A stretch of DNA of 63,092 nt from positions 1 to 63,092 of the forward strand of contig NZ_JAAIJY010000019.1 in the NCBI RefSeq assembly GCF_011752065.1, written 5' to 3'. This document shows positions 29,515-38,998 of this stretch, piece after piece. Origin of the DNA: Actinomyces sp. ZJ308. GTDB lineage: Bacteria > Actinomycetota > Actinomycetes > Actinomycetales > Actinomycetaceae. Numbering within the stretch: position 1 is the stretch's first letter; every line of letters starts with the position of its first letter. The notes under the pieces are model-generated. The model was not told the DNA's origin and made no database searches. It saw only the letters and a program-made list of their open reading frames with translations. A program made the position numbers and the translations under genes.

Positions 29515-30532
29515 GGGTGGTGACCTCCTTGGAGTCGATGGTGACCAGGACCTTGCCCCGGGTGCCGCCGGCCAGCAGCTGGTCGAGCGCGGCGGGGGTG
29601 TCGTCGAAGGGCAGGACCCGGTCGACGACGGGTTTGAGGACACCGTCGTCGACGAGTCCGGCGACGGCTCGCAGCGCCTCGCCGTCGGGCTCGATGAACA
29701 GGAACCGGTAGCGCACGCCGAGCCTGCTGGCCCGGCGGCGCAGCCTGAGGCTGAGGGCGGACAGGGCGAGCTTGACGACGGGGCCGGCTCCGGCCTGGTC
29801 GGCCAGCGCGGGGTCGGGCGTGCCGGCGATACCGACCACGATGCCTCCCGGGCGCAGCACCTCGAGCGACCGGGAGGTGACCTCGCCGGCCTGGGTGTCG
29901 ATGACGATGTCGACGGGGGTACCGGCCAGACGCTCGACGAAGTCCTCGTTGCGGTAGTCGATGATGACGTCGGCACCAAGATCGCGGACGACCTCAGCGC
30001 TGGATGCGGAGGCCGTGGTGGCCACGGTGGCGCCCAGGTGCTTGGCGAGCTGGATGGCTGCCGCGCCGACGCCGCCGGCCCCGCCGTGGACGAGGACCGT
30101 CTGACCCGCCTCGAGCCGACCGATCGTCACGAGCGCCTGCCATGCGGTCAGTGCGACGACGGGCAGCGCGGCGGCCTGGACCAGTGGGATGCTGCGCGGG
30201 GCGGGGGCCAGGGAGTCGGCATCGACCGCGACGATCTCCGCCCAGGTCCCCATGGCGACCACGCCGGTGTAGCCGTAGACCAGGTCGCCGACGGCGAGCC
30301 CCGTGACCTGGCTGCCAACGGCGATCACCTCGCCGGAGAGCTCTCCTCCCATGACCTTGGGCAGGTCGAGACGGAAGACGGCCTTGAACTCCCCGGTGCG
30401 GGTGCGCTCGTCGGCATGGTTGACGCCGGAGGCGATCATCCTGACGAGCACCTGGTGCGGACCGGGCTCGGGAACGGGCATGTCCACGGGGCGCAGGGGC
30501 CGGCCGTACTTCTCCAGGACGAAAGCCTTCAT
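29507..30532 (-). CDS. NADP-dependent quinone oxidoreductase (MDR superfamily, zinc-free)
   Basis: 341 residues from ATG 30532, preceded by GGAAGGACACG. GroES-like N-terminal half, then the Rossmann motif VLVHGGAGGVGAAAIQLAKHLG. No structural zinc cysteines are visible, placing it with quinone or enone reductases. It is divergent from an HxlR regulator, and a long inverted repeat lies in between. Likely role: two-electron reduction of quinones or reactive enones. Confidence 0.92.
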   Translation of the reverse strand: MKAFVLEKYGRPLRPVDMPVPEPGPHQVLVRMIASGVNHADERTRTGEFKAVFRLDLPKVMGGELSGEVIAVGSQVTGLAVGDLVYGYTGVVAMGTWAEIVAVDADSLAPAPRSIPLVQAAALPVVALTAWQALVTIGRLEAGQTVLVHGGAGGVGAAAIQLAKHLGATVATTASASSAEVVRDLGADVIIDYRNEDFVERLAGTPVDIVIDTQAGEVTSRSLEVLRPGGIVVGIAGTPDPALADQAGAGPVVKLALSALSLRLRRRASRLGVRYRFLFIEPDGEALRAVAGLVDDGVLKPVVDRVLPFDDTPAALDQLLAGGTRGKVLVTIDSKEVTTHA

Positions 30533-30565
30533 CGTGTCCTTCCTGTGATGCAGGATCACTGCATC

Positions 30566-30626
30566 TAGTTGCATTGTGTTACCACTTGGAGGAGACGTTA
30601 TGCTATCCAGTAACAGAATGCAACTA
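30566..30626. promoter_or_regulatory. 17-bp inverted operator pair for HxlR
   Basis: TAGTTGCATTGTGTTAC (30566-30582) and GTAACAGAATGCAACTA (30610-30626) are inverted repeats with one mismatch, separated by 27 bp. They occupy the divergent promoter between the quinone oxidoreductase (start 34 bp away) and the HxlR gene (start 16 bp away). Two such sites fit a dimeric regulator controlling both genes. Confidence 0.65.
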
Positions 30627-30641
30627 CCTCCAGGAGCGCGC

Positions 30642-31043
30642 ATGATCCCCCACCCCCGCTCTGACTGCCCGATCAACCGCAGCCTCGAGCTTCTCGGCGA
30701 CCGGTGGAGCCTGCTGATTCTGCGCGACATCGTCCTGCATGACAGACGTTCCTTCCGCGAGCTGCTCACCGGCAGCCAGGAGGGCATCAGCGCCCCGGTG
30801 CTGTCCCGCCGACTGGCCGACCTGGTCGAGACGGGCTTCCTGACCAAGAACGAGGTCACTCGCGGCAGGCAGGGCCGCTACTCACTGACCGAGCAGGGTC
30901 TGGCCGTCGTGCCGCTGCTCATCGAGCTCGGCCGGCTCGGCGCACGCATCGACCCGACGACGACGCACAACGCCCCCGACCTCGACGAGGCCGGCCTGAC
31001 CGAGCGCATGTCCGCCCTGCGCAGGGCCCACATGGAGTCATGA
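30642..31043 (+). CDS. HxlR family transcriptional regulator
   Basis: 133 residues from ATG 30642, preceded by CAGGAGCG. The conserved start CPINRSLELLGDRWSLLILRDI is a textbook HxlR signature, including the N-terminal Cys that serves as redox or electrophile sensor in QorR/YodB-type members. Winged helix follows (GISAPVLSRRLADLVETGFL). Given the divergent quinone oxidoreductase, a QorR-like quinone or diamide sensor is the best reading. Confidence 0.92.
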   Translation: MIPHPRSDCPINRSLELLGDRWSLLILRDIVLHDRRSFRELLTGSQEGISAPVLSRRLADLVETGFLTKNEVTRGRQGRYSLTEQGLAVVPLLIELGRLGARIDPTTTHNAPDLDEAGLTERMSALRRAHMES

Positions 31044-31145
31044 CGCGATCTCGGTCAGGGAGCAGGACCCCAGAACCGCCTGCGGGAGCACGCCGGAGAC
31101 CGGCGCACCCCCGCAAGGACACGACACGACAGGACCCCGGAGATA

Positions 31146-31928
<783 letters not shown>

Positions 31929-31987
31929 CTCTCTTCCTTGAGTCATTCTTGAGTCGTTCCCGGGCCGGTTGGCCGAGAGGTTTTTGG

Positions 31988-32010
31988 CGTCAGGGTTGAG
32001 CACCCTGACG
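31988..32010. promoter_or_regulatory. 9-bp inverted repeat upstream of SDR gene
   Basis: CGTCAGGGT (31988-31996) and ACCCTGACG (32002-32010) are perfect reverse complements with a 5-nt spacer. The pair sits 60 bp upstream of the SDR start, in the leader on the minus strand. It is sized like a TetR-type operator, and a TetR gene lies 0.7 kb away on the same strand; an RNA hairpin in the leader is the alternative. Confidence 0.45.
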
Positions 32011-32128
32011 AACAAGAACCTATGAGGAAAAGAGTTGTTAGTACATATGATGAATCAGTTGTTGACCTGGGGTAAATGACGTCAAGTCGAGAAATCGCCG
32101 CCCATCACACATTGTCATCTCGACAGCG

Positions 32129-32159
32129 AGGGGCGTCCCCGAAACTCGGGAACGCCCCT
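32129..32159 (-). terminator. Hairpin downstream of NTF2-like gene
   Basis: AGGGGCGT (32129-32136) pairs with ACGCCCCT (32152-32159), continued inward by CCCGA / TCGGG after one mismatch, with a 3-nt loop. It lies 63 bp past the stop of the minus-strand NTF2-like gene. There is no T-tract, so termination would be imperfect or factor-assisted. Confidence 0.5.
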
Positions 32160-32221
32160 TGGACGGCGGCGGATGGTCTACAGGATCGTAGGCGACTCCG
32201 CTCAGCCCATCAGCGGGACTC

Positions 32222-32701
32222 CTACTGAGCGTCACTGTCGCGCGTCTCGCTCCAGTCGACGACGAGGGTCCGCTCGGCGAAGTACCAGACGTCGTCGCGC
32301 TTGACGAAGACGTCCAGGTAGCGCAGGGAGGCGATCATGACCTTGCGCGTCCCGCCCTCGTTGTAGAAGTGGTAGGCGATGGTGTAACTCTCGCCCGTGG
32401 CACGGTCGCCGTCGAGCTGCACCGTGCTCTGACCGTTGAAGTGGGTGGTGACGTCATAACGGTTGAGGTCGGCGAAGACCGGGGTGAGGGCCTCACGCCC
32501 CTCGAGCACGTAGCTGGGCTCGCTTCCCGCCCCGTCCATGTGGACGGAGAAACGGGCGTCCTCGGTGAACAGGGCCTTCTGGCCCTCCAGGTCCCGCCGG
32601 TCGGCGCAGTGGGCGTAGGCGTCGAAGAGCTCGCGGATCGCGATTCGGTCTGCAACCTGCTCGAGGCTGACGGTGCGGTCGAGGTTGCGCGAGTCGGTCA
32701 T
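32222..32701 (-). CDS. NTF2-like/SnoaL-fold protein
   Basis: 159 residues from ATG 32701. The cone-shaped NTF2 fold is indicated by DRIAIRELFDAYAHCADRRDLEGQKALFTEDARFSV at the N-terminus and the strand-rich C-terminus (ATGESYTIAYHFYNEGG, VWYFAERTLVVDW). Members act as isomerases, cyclases or binding proteins for small molecules; the substrate cannot be told. It follows the TetR gene at 25 bp on the same strand and is probably under its control. Confidence 0.85.
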   Translation of the reverse strand: MTDSRNLDRTVSLEQVADRIAIRELFDAYAHCADRRDLEGQKALFTEDARFSVHMDGAGSEPSYVLEGREALTPVFADLNRYDVTTHFNGQSTVQLDGDRATGESYTIAYHFYNEGGTRKVMIASLRYLDVFVKRDDVWYFAERTLVVDWSETRDSDAQ

Positions 32702-32726
32702 GACTGTCTCGTTTCTGTGGATGATG

Positions 32727-33464
32727 TCAGGTGGCTGGGCCCGCCGTCCTTGCCTCGGCCGGGCCGGCGCGCCGGACACAGGCGCGTCCGGGCGCGAGGT
32801 AACCGGTCATGAGGCCGGTCAGTATGTCGGCGAGCTGCCCCTCGACGTCGACGACGGCGCAGCGCAGCTCGGGGTCGCTCTCGTAGAGGTCCCGCAGTGG
32901 GGTGTCCAGGGCCGCCATCTGCCACAGGGCGCCGGCCATGCTGGTGGCGGTGGCGACGACGTTGAGGGCTTGTGCCTCATCCAGCGGCAGCAGCCGGCGG
33001 ATCAGGTCGCTGATACGCTGAACCTGTCCCACCATCTCCCGCTTGGAGGTGCGCAGGGAGTCCAGGGACACGTTGCGCTCCAGGTTGAGGGGAGCCTGCG
33101 CGAGCAGGTCGCACAGGACAGGACGCTCTCGCAGCGTATGGGCCATGACGCGCGCGATGGCCGCGGCACACTCGGCGTCAGTCTCCCGCGCTGGGCGGGG
33201 TTCGAGCTGCTCGTGCAGGACGTCCGCCCACTCCTGCCACCCCTCGCCGGTCAGGATGAGGAAGATCTGCTCGCGTGTCTCGAAGTAGCGCAGCATCGCC
33301 GACTTGTGCATCCCGACGGCGTCGGCGATGTCGGTCAGGGTGACGACCCGCACTCCACGCCGGCGAGCCAGCTGGGCCGCCGCGTCGAGGATCACTCGTC
33401 GCCTGTGCTGCTTGGCCTCGGGGCCACGGGCTCGCTGGAACTGCTGTGGGGGCGGTGAGGGCAT
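32727..33464 (-). CDS. TetR family transcriptional regulator
   Basis: 245 residues. N-terminal TetR helix-turn-helix (GVRVVTLTDIADAVGMHKSAMLRYFETREQIFL), then an all-helical ligand-binding domain without recognisable ligand specificity. It lies 49 bp after the SDR at 33514 and 25 bp before the NTF2-like gene, all on the minus strand, so SDR-tetR-NTF2-like may form one unit. Confidence 0.9.
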   Translation of the reverse strand: MPSPPPQQFQRARGPEAKQHRRRVILDAAAQLARRRGVRVVTLTDIADAVGMHKSAMLRYFETREQIFLILTGEGWQEWADVLHEQLEPRPARETDAECAAAIARVMAHTLRERPVLCDLLAQAPLNLERNVSLDSLRTSKREMVGQVQRISDLIRRLLPLDEAQALNVVATATSMAGALWQMAALDTPLRDLYESDPELRCAVVDVEGQLADILTGLMTGYLAPGRACVRRAGPAEARTAGPAT

Positions 33465-33513
33465 AGCCCTATGGTTTCATGCCGCTCCTCCGGGGCAGCC
33501 CGGCGGGCCCGCC

Positions 33514-34380
33514 TCACACGTCGTTGGGAAGCTCCACCGGGTAGGGGCGCTCGAAGTCCAGGGAGACACTGACCGGCAGCCAGGTCGTGGCCTCGGCGAT
33601 CTGTGAGAGCGAGTAGTCGATGGCGGTCTGCGCGGCTCGAGCACCGAAGAGGATGTGCCCGGGCAGGTTGTCACGCTTGAGGATACGCACCAGGGTCTGG
33701 CCGGCGCGCACGGGGTCGCCTTCGGAGGCGATGCCGGTGCTCATGAGGTTGGCCATGGCTCCAACCGTGTCCCGGTAGCCCTCATCGATATCCAGGATCT
33801 CCATGGAGGGTCCGGCCCAGTCGGTGGCGAACCCGCCGGGCTCGACGACCAGGCAACGGACCCCGAAGGGGGCGAGCTCGGTGGCCAGGACGCGGGTGAA
33901 ACCGTCGACAGCGAACTTGGCGGCCTGATAGGCGCCCAGGCCCGCGTGTCCGCCCACTCGTCCACCCAGGGAGGAGAACTGCACGATCACTCCGCTTCCC
34001 TGACGCCTCAGGATCGGAATGAAGGCCGTGGAGACGTTGTAGACGCCCCAGAAGTTGGTGTCGAACTGACGGCGGAAGTCCTCCTCCGGAGCGGTCTCGA
34101 TGGGGGCGATGTTGGCGTAGCCGGCATTGTTGACCACGACGTCGATCTGACCGAAGTGCTCGACGGCGCTCTGGGCCGCTACGCGAGCCTGCTCCGCGCT
34201 CGTGACGTCGAGGGCCACGGGCAGCACTCTGCTCTCTCCGTAGCGCTCAACGAGATCGGCCAGCTGCTCGGGTTTGCGGGCGGTGGCGACAAGCCGGTCT
34301 CCCGCCTCGAGCACCGCCTCGGCCAGGGCGCGACCGAAGCCGCGCGAGGATCCTGTGATGAACCATGTCTGAGTTGCCAT
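33514..34380 (-). CDS. Short-chain dehydrogenase/reductase
   Basis: 288 residues. Cofactor motif ITGSSRGFG, NNAG (in VVVNNAGYAN), catalytic Ser in VIVQFSSLGG and Y-x3-K in YQAAK. ATARKPEQL after strand 2 favours NADP(H). This is the longer SDR subgroup often annotated as oxidoreductase of retinol-dehydrogenase type. It starts 197 bp after the carboxymuconolactone decarboxylase-like gene; an intrinsic terminator separates the two. Confidence 0.9.
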   Translation of the reverse strand: MATQTWFITGSSRGFGRALAEAVLEAGDRLVATARKPEQLADLVERYGESRVLPVALDVTSAEQARVAAQSAVEHFGQIDVVVNNAGYANIAPIETAPEEDFRRQFDTNFWGVYNVSTAFIPILRRQGSGVIVQFSSLGGRVGGHAGLGAYQAAKFAVDGFTRVLATELAPFGVRCLVVEPGGFATDWAGPSMEILDIDEGYRDTVGAMANLMSTGIASEGDPVRAGQTLVRILKRDNLPGHILFGARAAQTAIDYSLSQIAEATTWLPVSVSLDFERPYPVELPNDV

Positions 34381-34426
34381 GCGTTCAGCCTGTCAGGCCG
34401 ACTACGTTTACGCAACCGCGTTTCGT

Positions 34427-34441
34427 TATGCCGTCGGCATA
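34427..34441. promoter_or_regulatory. 15-bp palindrome upstream of SDR gene
   Basis: TATGCCGTCGGCATA is a perfect 7-1-7 dyad 47 bp upstream of the SDR start codon at 34380. Size and place suit a regulator site, possibly for the adjacent TetR protein. No further copy was noticed nearby. Confidence 0.4.
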
Positions 34442-34495
34442 CGCCTTCGTGTCGAACCCCGGCATGAATCGAATGGAAGCAGCGAGGCGAGAAGA

Positions 34496-34543
34496 AACCG
34501 GGGTGGGGATCCGGCACCTCAGTGCCGGCTCCCCACCCCGGTT
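34496..34543 (-). terminator. Intrinsic terminator of the CMD-like gene
   Basis: A 22-bp stem with one mismatch: AACCGGGGTGGGG begins the left arm at 34496 and CCCCACCCCGGTT closes at 34543, loop CTCA. Read on the minus strand it is followed by TTTCTTCTC. It lies 35 bp beyond the stop of the CMD-like gene. Confidence 0.85.
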
Positions 34544-34577
34544 CTCGAGAGTTCCCGGGAGTCCCTAACGGCCTCGC

Positions 34578-35357
34578 CTAGCGGTAGGCCTCCGAGGAGG
34601 CGTTCTCGTCGTACCTGGCCACCAGGACGAGGCCGGACAGGGCGTAGGGGCCGCCGATGTAGGGCATGACCTGGACCAGGGCGGCCGCCACCTTCTGGCG
34701 GGAGGACCCGGCCTTGATGGCCCCGGCCACGTGCGGACGCAGCTGGGTGGCTGCGCCGATGGCGGCGATGGCCACAAGGCTGACGAGCTCGCGCTGGGCG
34801 ACGTCGAGCCCGCCGCGGGTGGCGAAGTCGCCGAAGGCCCAGGAGGTCAGCAGGTGGGGCACGAACTCATCGAAGGGCTCGGGCAGGGCGGAGAAGACCT
34901 CCCTGACCTCGTTGCCGTACAGCGGGGTCTGGATGGCGGCTCCCTCCTCCTCCCGGGCGCTGGGGTCGGTGGCGTCAACGGTGCCGGCGTTCTCCAGGGG
35001 CAGGGAGATGCCGTGCGCCTCGAAGACCTCGTTGGCCACACCGATGGCGTTGAGGGTCTTGGGGAATCCGATGTAGGGGGCGCACTGGTAGATGACCTCG
35101 CGCAGCTGCAGGGGCGTGGCGCCGATGTTGAGGGCGGCGCCCACGTGGGCCTTGAGCTGCGGGAGGGTCTGCATAGCGGCCAGGACGGTGACGGTGAGCA
35201 GCTCGCGCTCGACGTCGGTGAGGACACCCGTGGAGAAGGCCTCGTCGAAGATCCCGTTCTGGAGGATGTCGAACAGCTCGGGGTCCGTGGGGTGCGGTTG
35301 GGGCTCCACCCCGAACAGCCTGGTGAAGGTCTCGCGTGCCTGGGGTGTCAGCGCCAT
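34578..35357 (-). CDS. Carboxymuconolactone decarboxylase family protein (two CMD repeats)
   Basis: 259 residues with two tandem CMD domains, about 45-125 (LPQLKAHVGAALNIGATPLQLREVIYQCAPYIGFP) and 165-245 (ATQLRPHVAGAIKAGSSRQKVAAALVQVMPYIGGP). No AhpD-type CxxC pair is present, so thiol peroxidase activity is unlikely; a non-redox gamma-carboxymuconolactone decarboxylase-like or unknown role remains. The start ATG follows GGAGCCC. Such proteins commonly accompany aldo-keto reductases and flavodoxins in stress loci. Confidence 0.9.
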   Translation of the reverse strand: MALTPQARETFTRLFGVEPQPHPTDPELFDILQNGIFDEAFSTGVLTDVERELLTVTVLAAMQTLPQLKAHVGAALNIGATPLQLREVIYQCAPYIGFPKTLNAIGVANEVFEAHGISLPLENAGTVDATDPSAREEEGAAIQTPLYGNEVREVFSALPEPFDEFVPHLLTSWAFGDFATRGGLDVAQRELVSLVAIAAIGAATQLRPHVAGAIKAGSSRQKVAAALVQVMPYIGGPYALSGLVLVARYDENASSEAYR

Positions 35358-35429
35358 GGAGGGCTCCTTACGATGTGCGGGCGGCTTGTCCTGAGCATGT
35401 CATGTCTACCGCCCGGGCGACAGGTTCTT

Positions 35430-37931
35430 TCACACCCCGGCTGCGGCAAGCCTCCAGGCCATGCGGATGACGCGGGCTGCCTGCGTCTCGAGCTCGGCGC
35501 GCGTCAGGCTCACCGCGCCGTCGGCCTGCTCGGGCCGGCCGGCCGCCCCGAGGTCCTCACTCCCCCGTCCCAGGGCGGCCAGGAGGTCCTGCCGGTCCGG
35601 CTCGCCGCCGGGCATGAAGAGCTCGTTGCCGGCCTTGACGGTGGCGGCGGCGGTGGCACGCGGGTGCCTCATGTCGCTGCGGGCCATGCCGTCAACGACC
35701 CAGTCGGTCATGACCAGTCCGTCGAAGCCCCACTCCCGGCGCAGGATGACCTCGAGCAGCTGGGCCGACTCGGAGGTGTGGACGCCGTTGATGAGGTTGT
35801 AGGAGGTCATGACGGCGGCCGGCCGGGCCCGGCGCACACAGATCTCGAAGGCGCGCAGGTAGAGGTCCCGCAGGGCGCGCGGGCCGACCCGGCTGTTGGA
35901 GTTGAGGCGGTTGGTCTCCTGGTTGTTGCAGGCCAGGTGCTTGATGGTCACGCCCCGCCCGGGGTGGGACTGGACGCCGCGGGTGATGGCGGCGGCGATG
36001 ATCCCGGCCAGGAGCGGGTCCTCGGAGAGGTACTCGAAGTTACGTCCGCACAGGACGGACCGGTGCAGGTTGAAGGCCGGGGCGAGCCAGAGGTGGACGC
36101 CGAAGCGCTCCATCTCAGCCCCGACGACGTCGCCGAGCCGCTCAGCCAGCGCCGGGTTCCAGGACTGGGCCAGCGCGGTGCCGATGGGGATGGCCGTGGC
36201 GTACTGCTCGCGGATCTCTACGGGCTCGCGGGGCTCGGGCTCGCCTGCGATGCCCAGGGCCTCGCGTCCGGCGTCGTCCATGAGCTCGAGGAAAGTGGGA
36301 GGCAGGCTGGAGTCGCCCAGGGAGAAGGGGCCCTCGGCGTCGACGCCGTAGGTGGGGGCCAGGCGCAGGCCGGCGGGCCCGTCGGCCATGATGATGCTGG
36401 GCACCCCGGCGATGCGGGTGGTGGACTGGCCCGCCGCGCCGACGACGGTTGTGGAGGCCGCCCCGATGATGGACCCGGACTCCTTACCGCTGCGGTAGTC
36501 GCCCAGAACGGTGTGGATGAGCTCGTCGTCGGACAGGGTCCGAGCCAGGGCGAGCGCCTCGCCGAGGTCTGCGGCGCCTGCGGGCTCATCCCGGTCGGGG
36601 AGGTGCAGACGGGCCGGGTCGACGGCGAGCAGTGGCAGGTCGGCCGGGATGTCGAGGACTACCGGGGACTCGGGCCTCCAGTCGGTGAATCCGGGGTCGC
36701 CCAGGTCTCCGGTCAGGCGACGCACGATCGTATCCTCGCCGAGGCCGATGACGGCGACGGGGCTCAGGTGCCGGCTGGAGGTTCCCACCCGCAGCAGGTA
36801 GCGGCCGGCCTCCAGGACGGTGGCGTGGGCGGCCGCGTCGTAGGAGGCCAGGTCGGTCAGGTCGACGTCGACGGTGACGCGCGTCGTCTCCCCGGGGGCG
36901 ATCTGTCCGGTCTTGGTGAAGCCGACCAGCGCCTGGAGCGGCTGGTCGAGGCGGCCGGACGGAACAGCGGCATAGACCTGGACGGTCTCCTTGCCGGGGT
37001 GGGAGCCGGTGTTGGTGACGTCGACGTCGATGCTCACGCGCGCGCCGTCGAGGCTCACCTGGCGGGTGCAAAGGTCGAAGGTCGCGTAGCCCAGACCGAA
37101 TCCGAAGGGGAAAAGGGGCTCCTTGCCGATCGAGTCGTAGAAGCGGTAGCCGACGTAGACGCCCTCGCGGTAGCGGGTGTCGTCGGGGTCGCCGAAGTCG
37201 CCGATCTGGTCGGTCTCGTCCCAGGCGGCCCATGTGGTGGTGAGCTTGCCGGAGGGCTGGGCCCGCCCCAGGAGGACGTCGGCGAAGGCGTCGCCGATGG
37301 TCGCGCCGAGCTGGGAGAGCAGGAGGATGTTGGTGACGTTCTCGATCGGGCTGAGGTCGACGACACCGCCCACGTTGAGGACGAGCAGGAAGCGTTCGAA
37401 GCGCTCACTCAGCGCGCGGATGTCACGGATCTCGGAGGCGGTGAGCCTGAGGTCACCGGCATCGGGGGTGCGGTCGCTGCCCTCCCCGCAGGTGCGGGCC
37501 AGGACGTAGACGGCCACTTGAGGGTCGGTGTCGGTCTCGACGTCGAGGGGGATCGCGTGCTCGGGCTCGGGCATGACCGAGCCCATGCCGATCATGATGG
37601 CGGGGACGCCGCGCTTCGCGGCCTCGGCCCTGATGCCGGCGATGAAGTCCTGGTGGGCCTGCTCGTGGACGCGGTCGTAGGCGTCCAGCCAGGGCTTGGT
37701 GACGACGGTGAAGCCGGCCGCCTCCAGGCCCTCCTCGATGGTGGCGACGTGGCGGGAGTTGACGTCGCCGCTGCCGGTGCCGCCTTTGATGGTGCGGCGG
37801 GCGCCGGAGCCGAACAGGGCGATCTCGCCCGGTTCCGCCAGGGGGAAGGCGCCGTCGGAGCGCAGCAGCACCATGCACTCGGGCGCCAGGTCGCGGACGG
37901 TATCGAGGTGGTCGGTCTCGTAGGTTTCCAT
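35430..37931 (-). CDS. Glycoside hydrolase family 3 beta-glucosidase with inverted domain order
   Basis: 833 residues from ATG 37931 (GTG 37937 is in frame but badly spaced from GGAG). The N-terminal half carries the GH3 C-domain (VLLRSDGAFPLAEPGEIALFGSGA...) and a fibronectin-III-like part, and the (beta/alpha)8 catalytic domain comes last. The nucleophile is the Asp of GLVMTDWVVDG at about residue 743. KHLACNNQETNR and GRNFEYLSEDP, the sugar-binding loops, are intact. This reversed layout is known in some bacterial GH3 enzymes. No signal peptide, so it probably cleaves imported oligosaccharides. No transporter is adjacent. Confidence 0.92.
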   Translation of the reverse strand: METYETDHLDTVRDLAPECMVLLRSDGAFPLAEPGEIALFGSGARRTIKGGTGSGDVNSRHVATIEEGLEAAGFTVVTKPWLDAYDRVHEQAHQDFIAGIRAEAAKRGVPAIMIGMGSVMPEPEHAIPLDVETDTDPQVAVYVLARTCGEGSDRTPDAGDLRLTASEIRDIRALSERFERFLLVLNVGGVVDLSPIENVTNILLLSQLGATIGDAFADVLLGRAQPSGKLTTTWAAWDETDQIGDFGDPDDTRYREGVYVGYRFYDSIGKEPLFPFGFGLGYATFDLCTRQVSLDGARVSIDVDVTNTGSHPGKETVQVYAAVPSGRLDQPLQALVGFTKTGQIAPGETTRVTVDVDLTDLASYDAAAHATVLEAGRYLLRVGTSSRHLSPVAVIGLGEDTIVRRLTGDLGDPGFTDWRPESPVVLDIPADLPLLAVDPARLHLPDRDEPAGAADLGEALALARTLSDDELIHTVLGDYRSGKESGSIIGAASTTVVGAAGQSTTRIAGVPSIIMADGPAGLRLAPTYGVDAEGPFSLGDSSLPPTFLELMDDAGREALGIAGEPEPREPVEIREQYATAIPIGTALAQSWNPALAERLGDVVGAEMERFGVHLWLAPAFNLHRSVLCGRNFEYLSEDPLLAGIIAAAITRGVQSHPGRGVTIKHLACNNQETNRLNSNSRVGPRALRDLYLRAFEICVRRARPAAVMTSYNLINGVHTSESAQLLEVILRREWGFDGLVMTDWVVDGMARSDMRHPRATAAATVKAGNELFMPGGEPDRQDLLAALGRGSEDLGAAGRPEQADGAVSLTRAELETQAARVIRMAWRLAAAGV

Positions 37932-37978
37932 ATGCACTTACTCCACGGTTCCAGGTGTCAGGACATCTTCAGGCGACA

Positions 37979-38998
37979 TCATGAGCCGGGAGCAATCCAG
38001 GGGACGAGCGCACGACGATCGATCTCAGCATCGGTTGCAGGATCATTCCAGGTGTCCTCAAACTCAGTTCGACGACTGGCATGGAAGATCGTGGGACTAT
38101 ACTCTCCTTTATTCAGGCCGTAACTGCGCCGATATGGGGGATTCAGCTCAGTGCTTGTCGGAGTCGCCAGCGGATGATAATCCGGTGACTGGTAGGCCTG
38201 AGCCGCCTGGATCAACTCCTCACTAAGAGGAATGGCCACAAAAGCCCCCTCCACCGGCTGCCCGCAACGACTAAGGTCAGAAATCCCATAGACCGAGAGC
38301 GAGATGCTGTTCTGCCTGTCTGAAAGGGAGGCATTCACCGACGTGATGGCGCAGACGGCCCGACCGAGCTGCACCACGATATAGACCCCCTCCCCCAGCA
38401 CACCGGCGCCCGCGCCTTCGGTCGTGGCCTGCGATGGATCCAGGGTCGCCAGAGCCACCTTGGAGTCGACGACTGTGGCGGAGGCGAATGCTGCGGGCTG
38501 GTCACTCGAGGTCCACGGGTAGTAGATGGGTTTCACCGCGACCTCCGTCGAGGAGTCGGACCGACCGTGCTCGGAGAGCCCCTCAACGACCGGGGTGAAG
38601 AGGGTGACAGGCGCACCGTTGGCGACCGGGCTCGCAGACGCCGAGGAGAAGGGATCAACCGTCCGCCCGGGGACCGTGTAATCAGCCAAACCGTCGTCGT
38701 ACCCCCCGTAATAGCTGGACAGTGGAAGCGCTGCAGGATTCGTTGATCGAGAATCAGAAGAATCCAATTTCCCTACCTGGGCGGCATAGCCGACCAAAAC
38801 TGCCGCCATGATGATGGAGAAGAACCCCCCGAGACTCCGCAAGCCATAAGAGGCTTCCGACGGTTCGTTAGCCTCAGGATTCTTATACTTCCATCCCTCA
38901 GTGGCCCTCCACGAACCTTTTGGATTGACCATCTGCCACAACCCCAACAGACCCCAAATAATGGCAGCAATTATAAGGAGCGCCTGCAATCCCCGCAC
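37979..38998 (-). CDS. Membrane-anchored protein with DUF6199-like N-terminus
   Basis: 339 residues. Membrane helix at about 3-22, then NPKGSWRATEGWKYKNPEANEPSEASYGLRSLGG, which matches the pattern of DUF6199 proteins (WK...GWKYKN.EPS), and a second helix at about 58-76. The remaining 260 residues are probably extracytoplasmic, Ser/Thr/Pro-rich, with two cysteines (AVCAITS and SRCGQP) that may pair. Function unknown. GC content is visibly lower than in neighbouring genes. It lies 47 bp upstream of the GH3 start on the same strand. Confidence 0.75.
   Translation of the reverse strand: MRGLQALLIIAAIIWGLLGLWQMVNPKGSWRATEGWKYKNPEANEPSEASYGLRSLGGFFSIIMAAVLVGYAAQVGKLDSSDSRSTNPAALPLSSYYGGYDDGLADYTVPGRTVDPFSSASASPVANGAPVTLFTPVVEGLSEHGRSDSSTEVAVKPIYYPWTSSDQPAAFASATVVDSKVALATLDPSQATTEGAGAGVLGEGVYIVVQLGRAVCAITSVNASLSDRQNSISLSVYGISDLSRCGQPVEGAFVAIPLSEELIQAAQAYQSPDYHPLATPTSTELNPPYRRSYGLNKGEYSPTIFHASRRTEFEDTWNDPATDAEIDRRALVPWIAPGS

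Noticed and set aside
29507-30859. Extended quinone oxidoreductase frame crossing the HxlR promoter
   Set aside because: It would cover the divergent operator and part of hxlR; ATG 30532 with a good ribosome site starts the conserved protein.
34731-38123. Very long plus-strand open frame (over 1100 codons) opposite the GH3 and CMD-like genes
   Set aside because: Composition is Gly/Asp/Glu/Val-rich with no domain; it mirrors the codon pattern of the minus-strand genes, which carry intact catalytic motifs.
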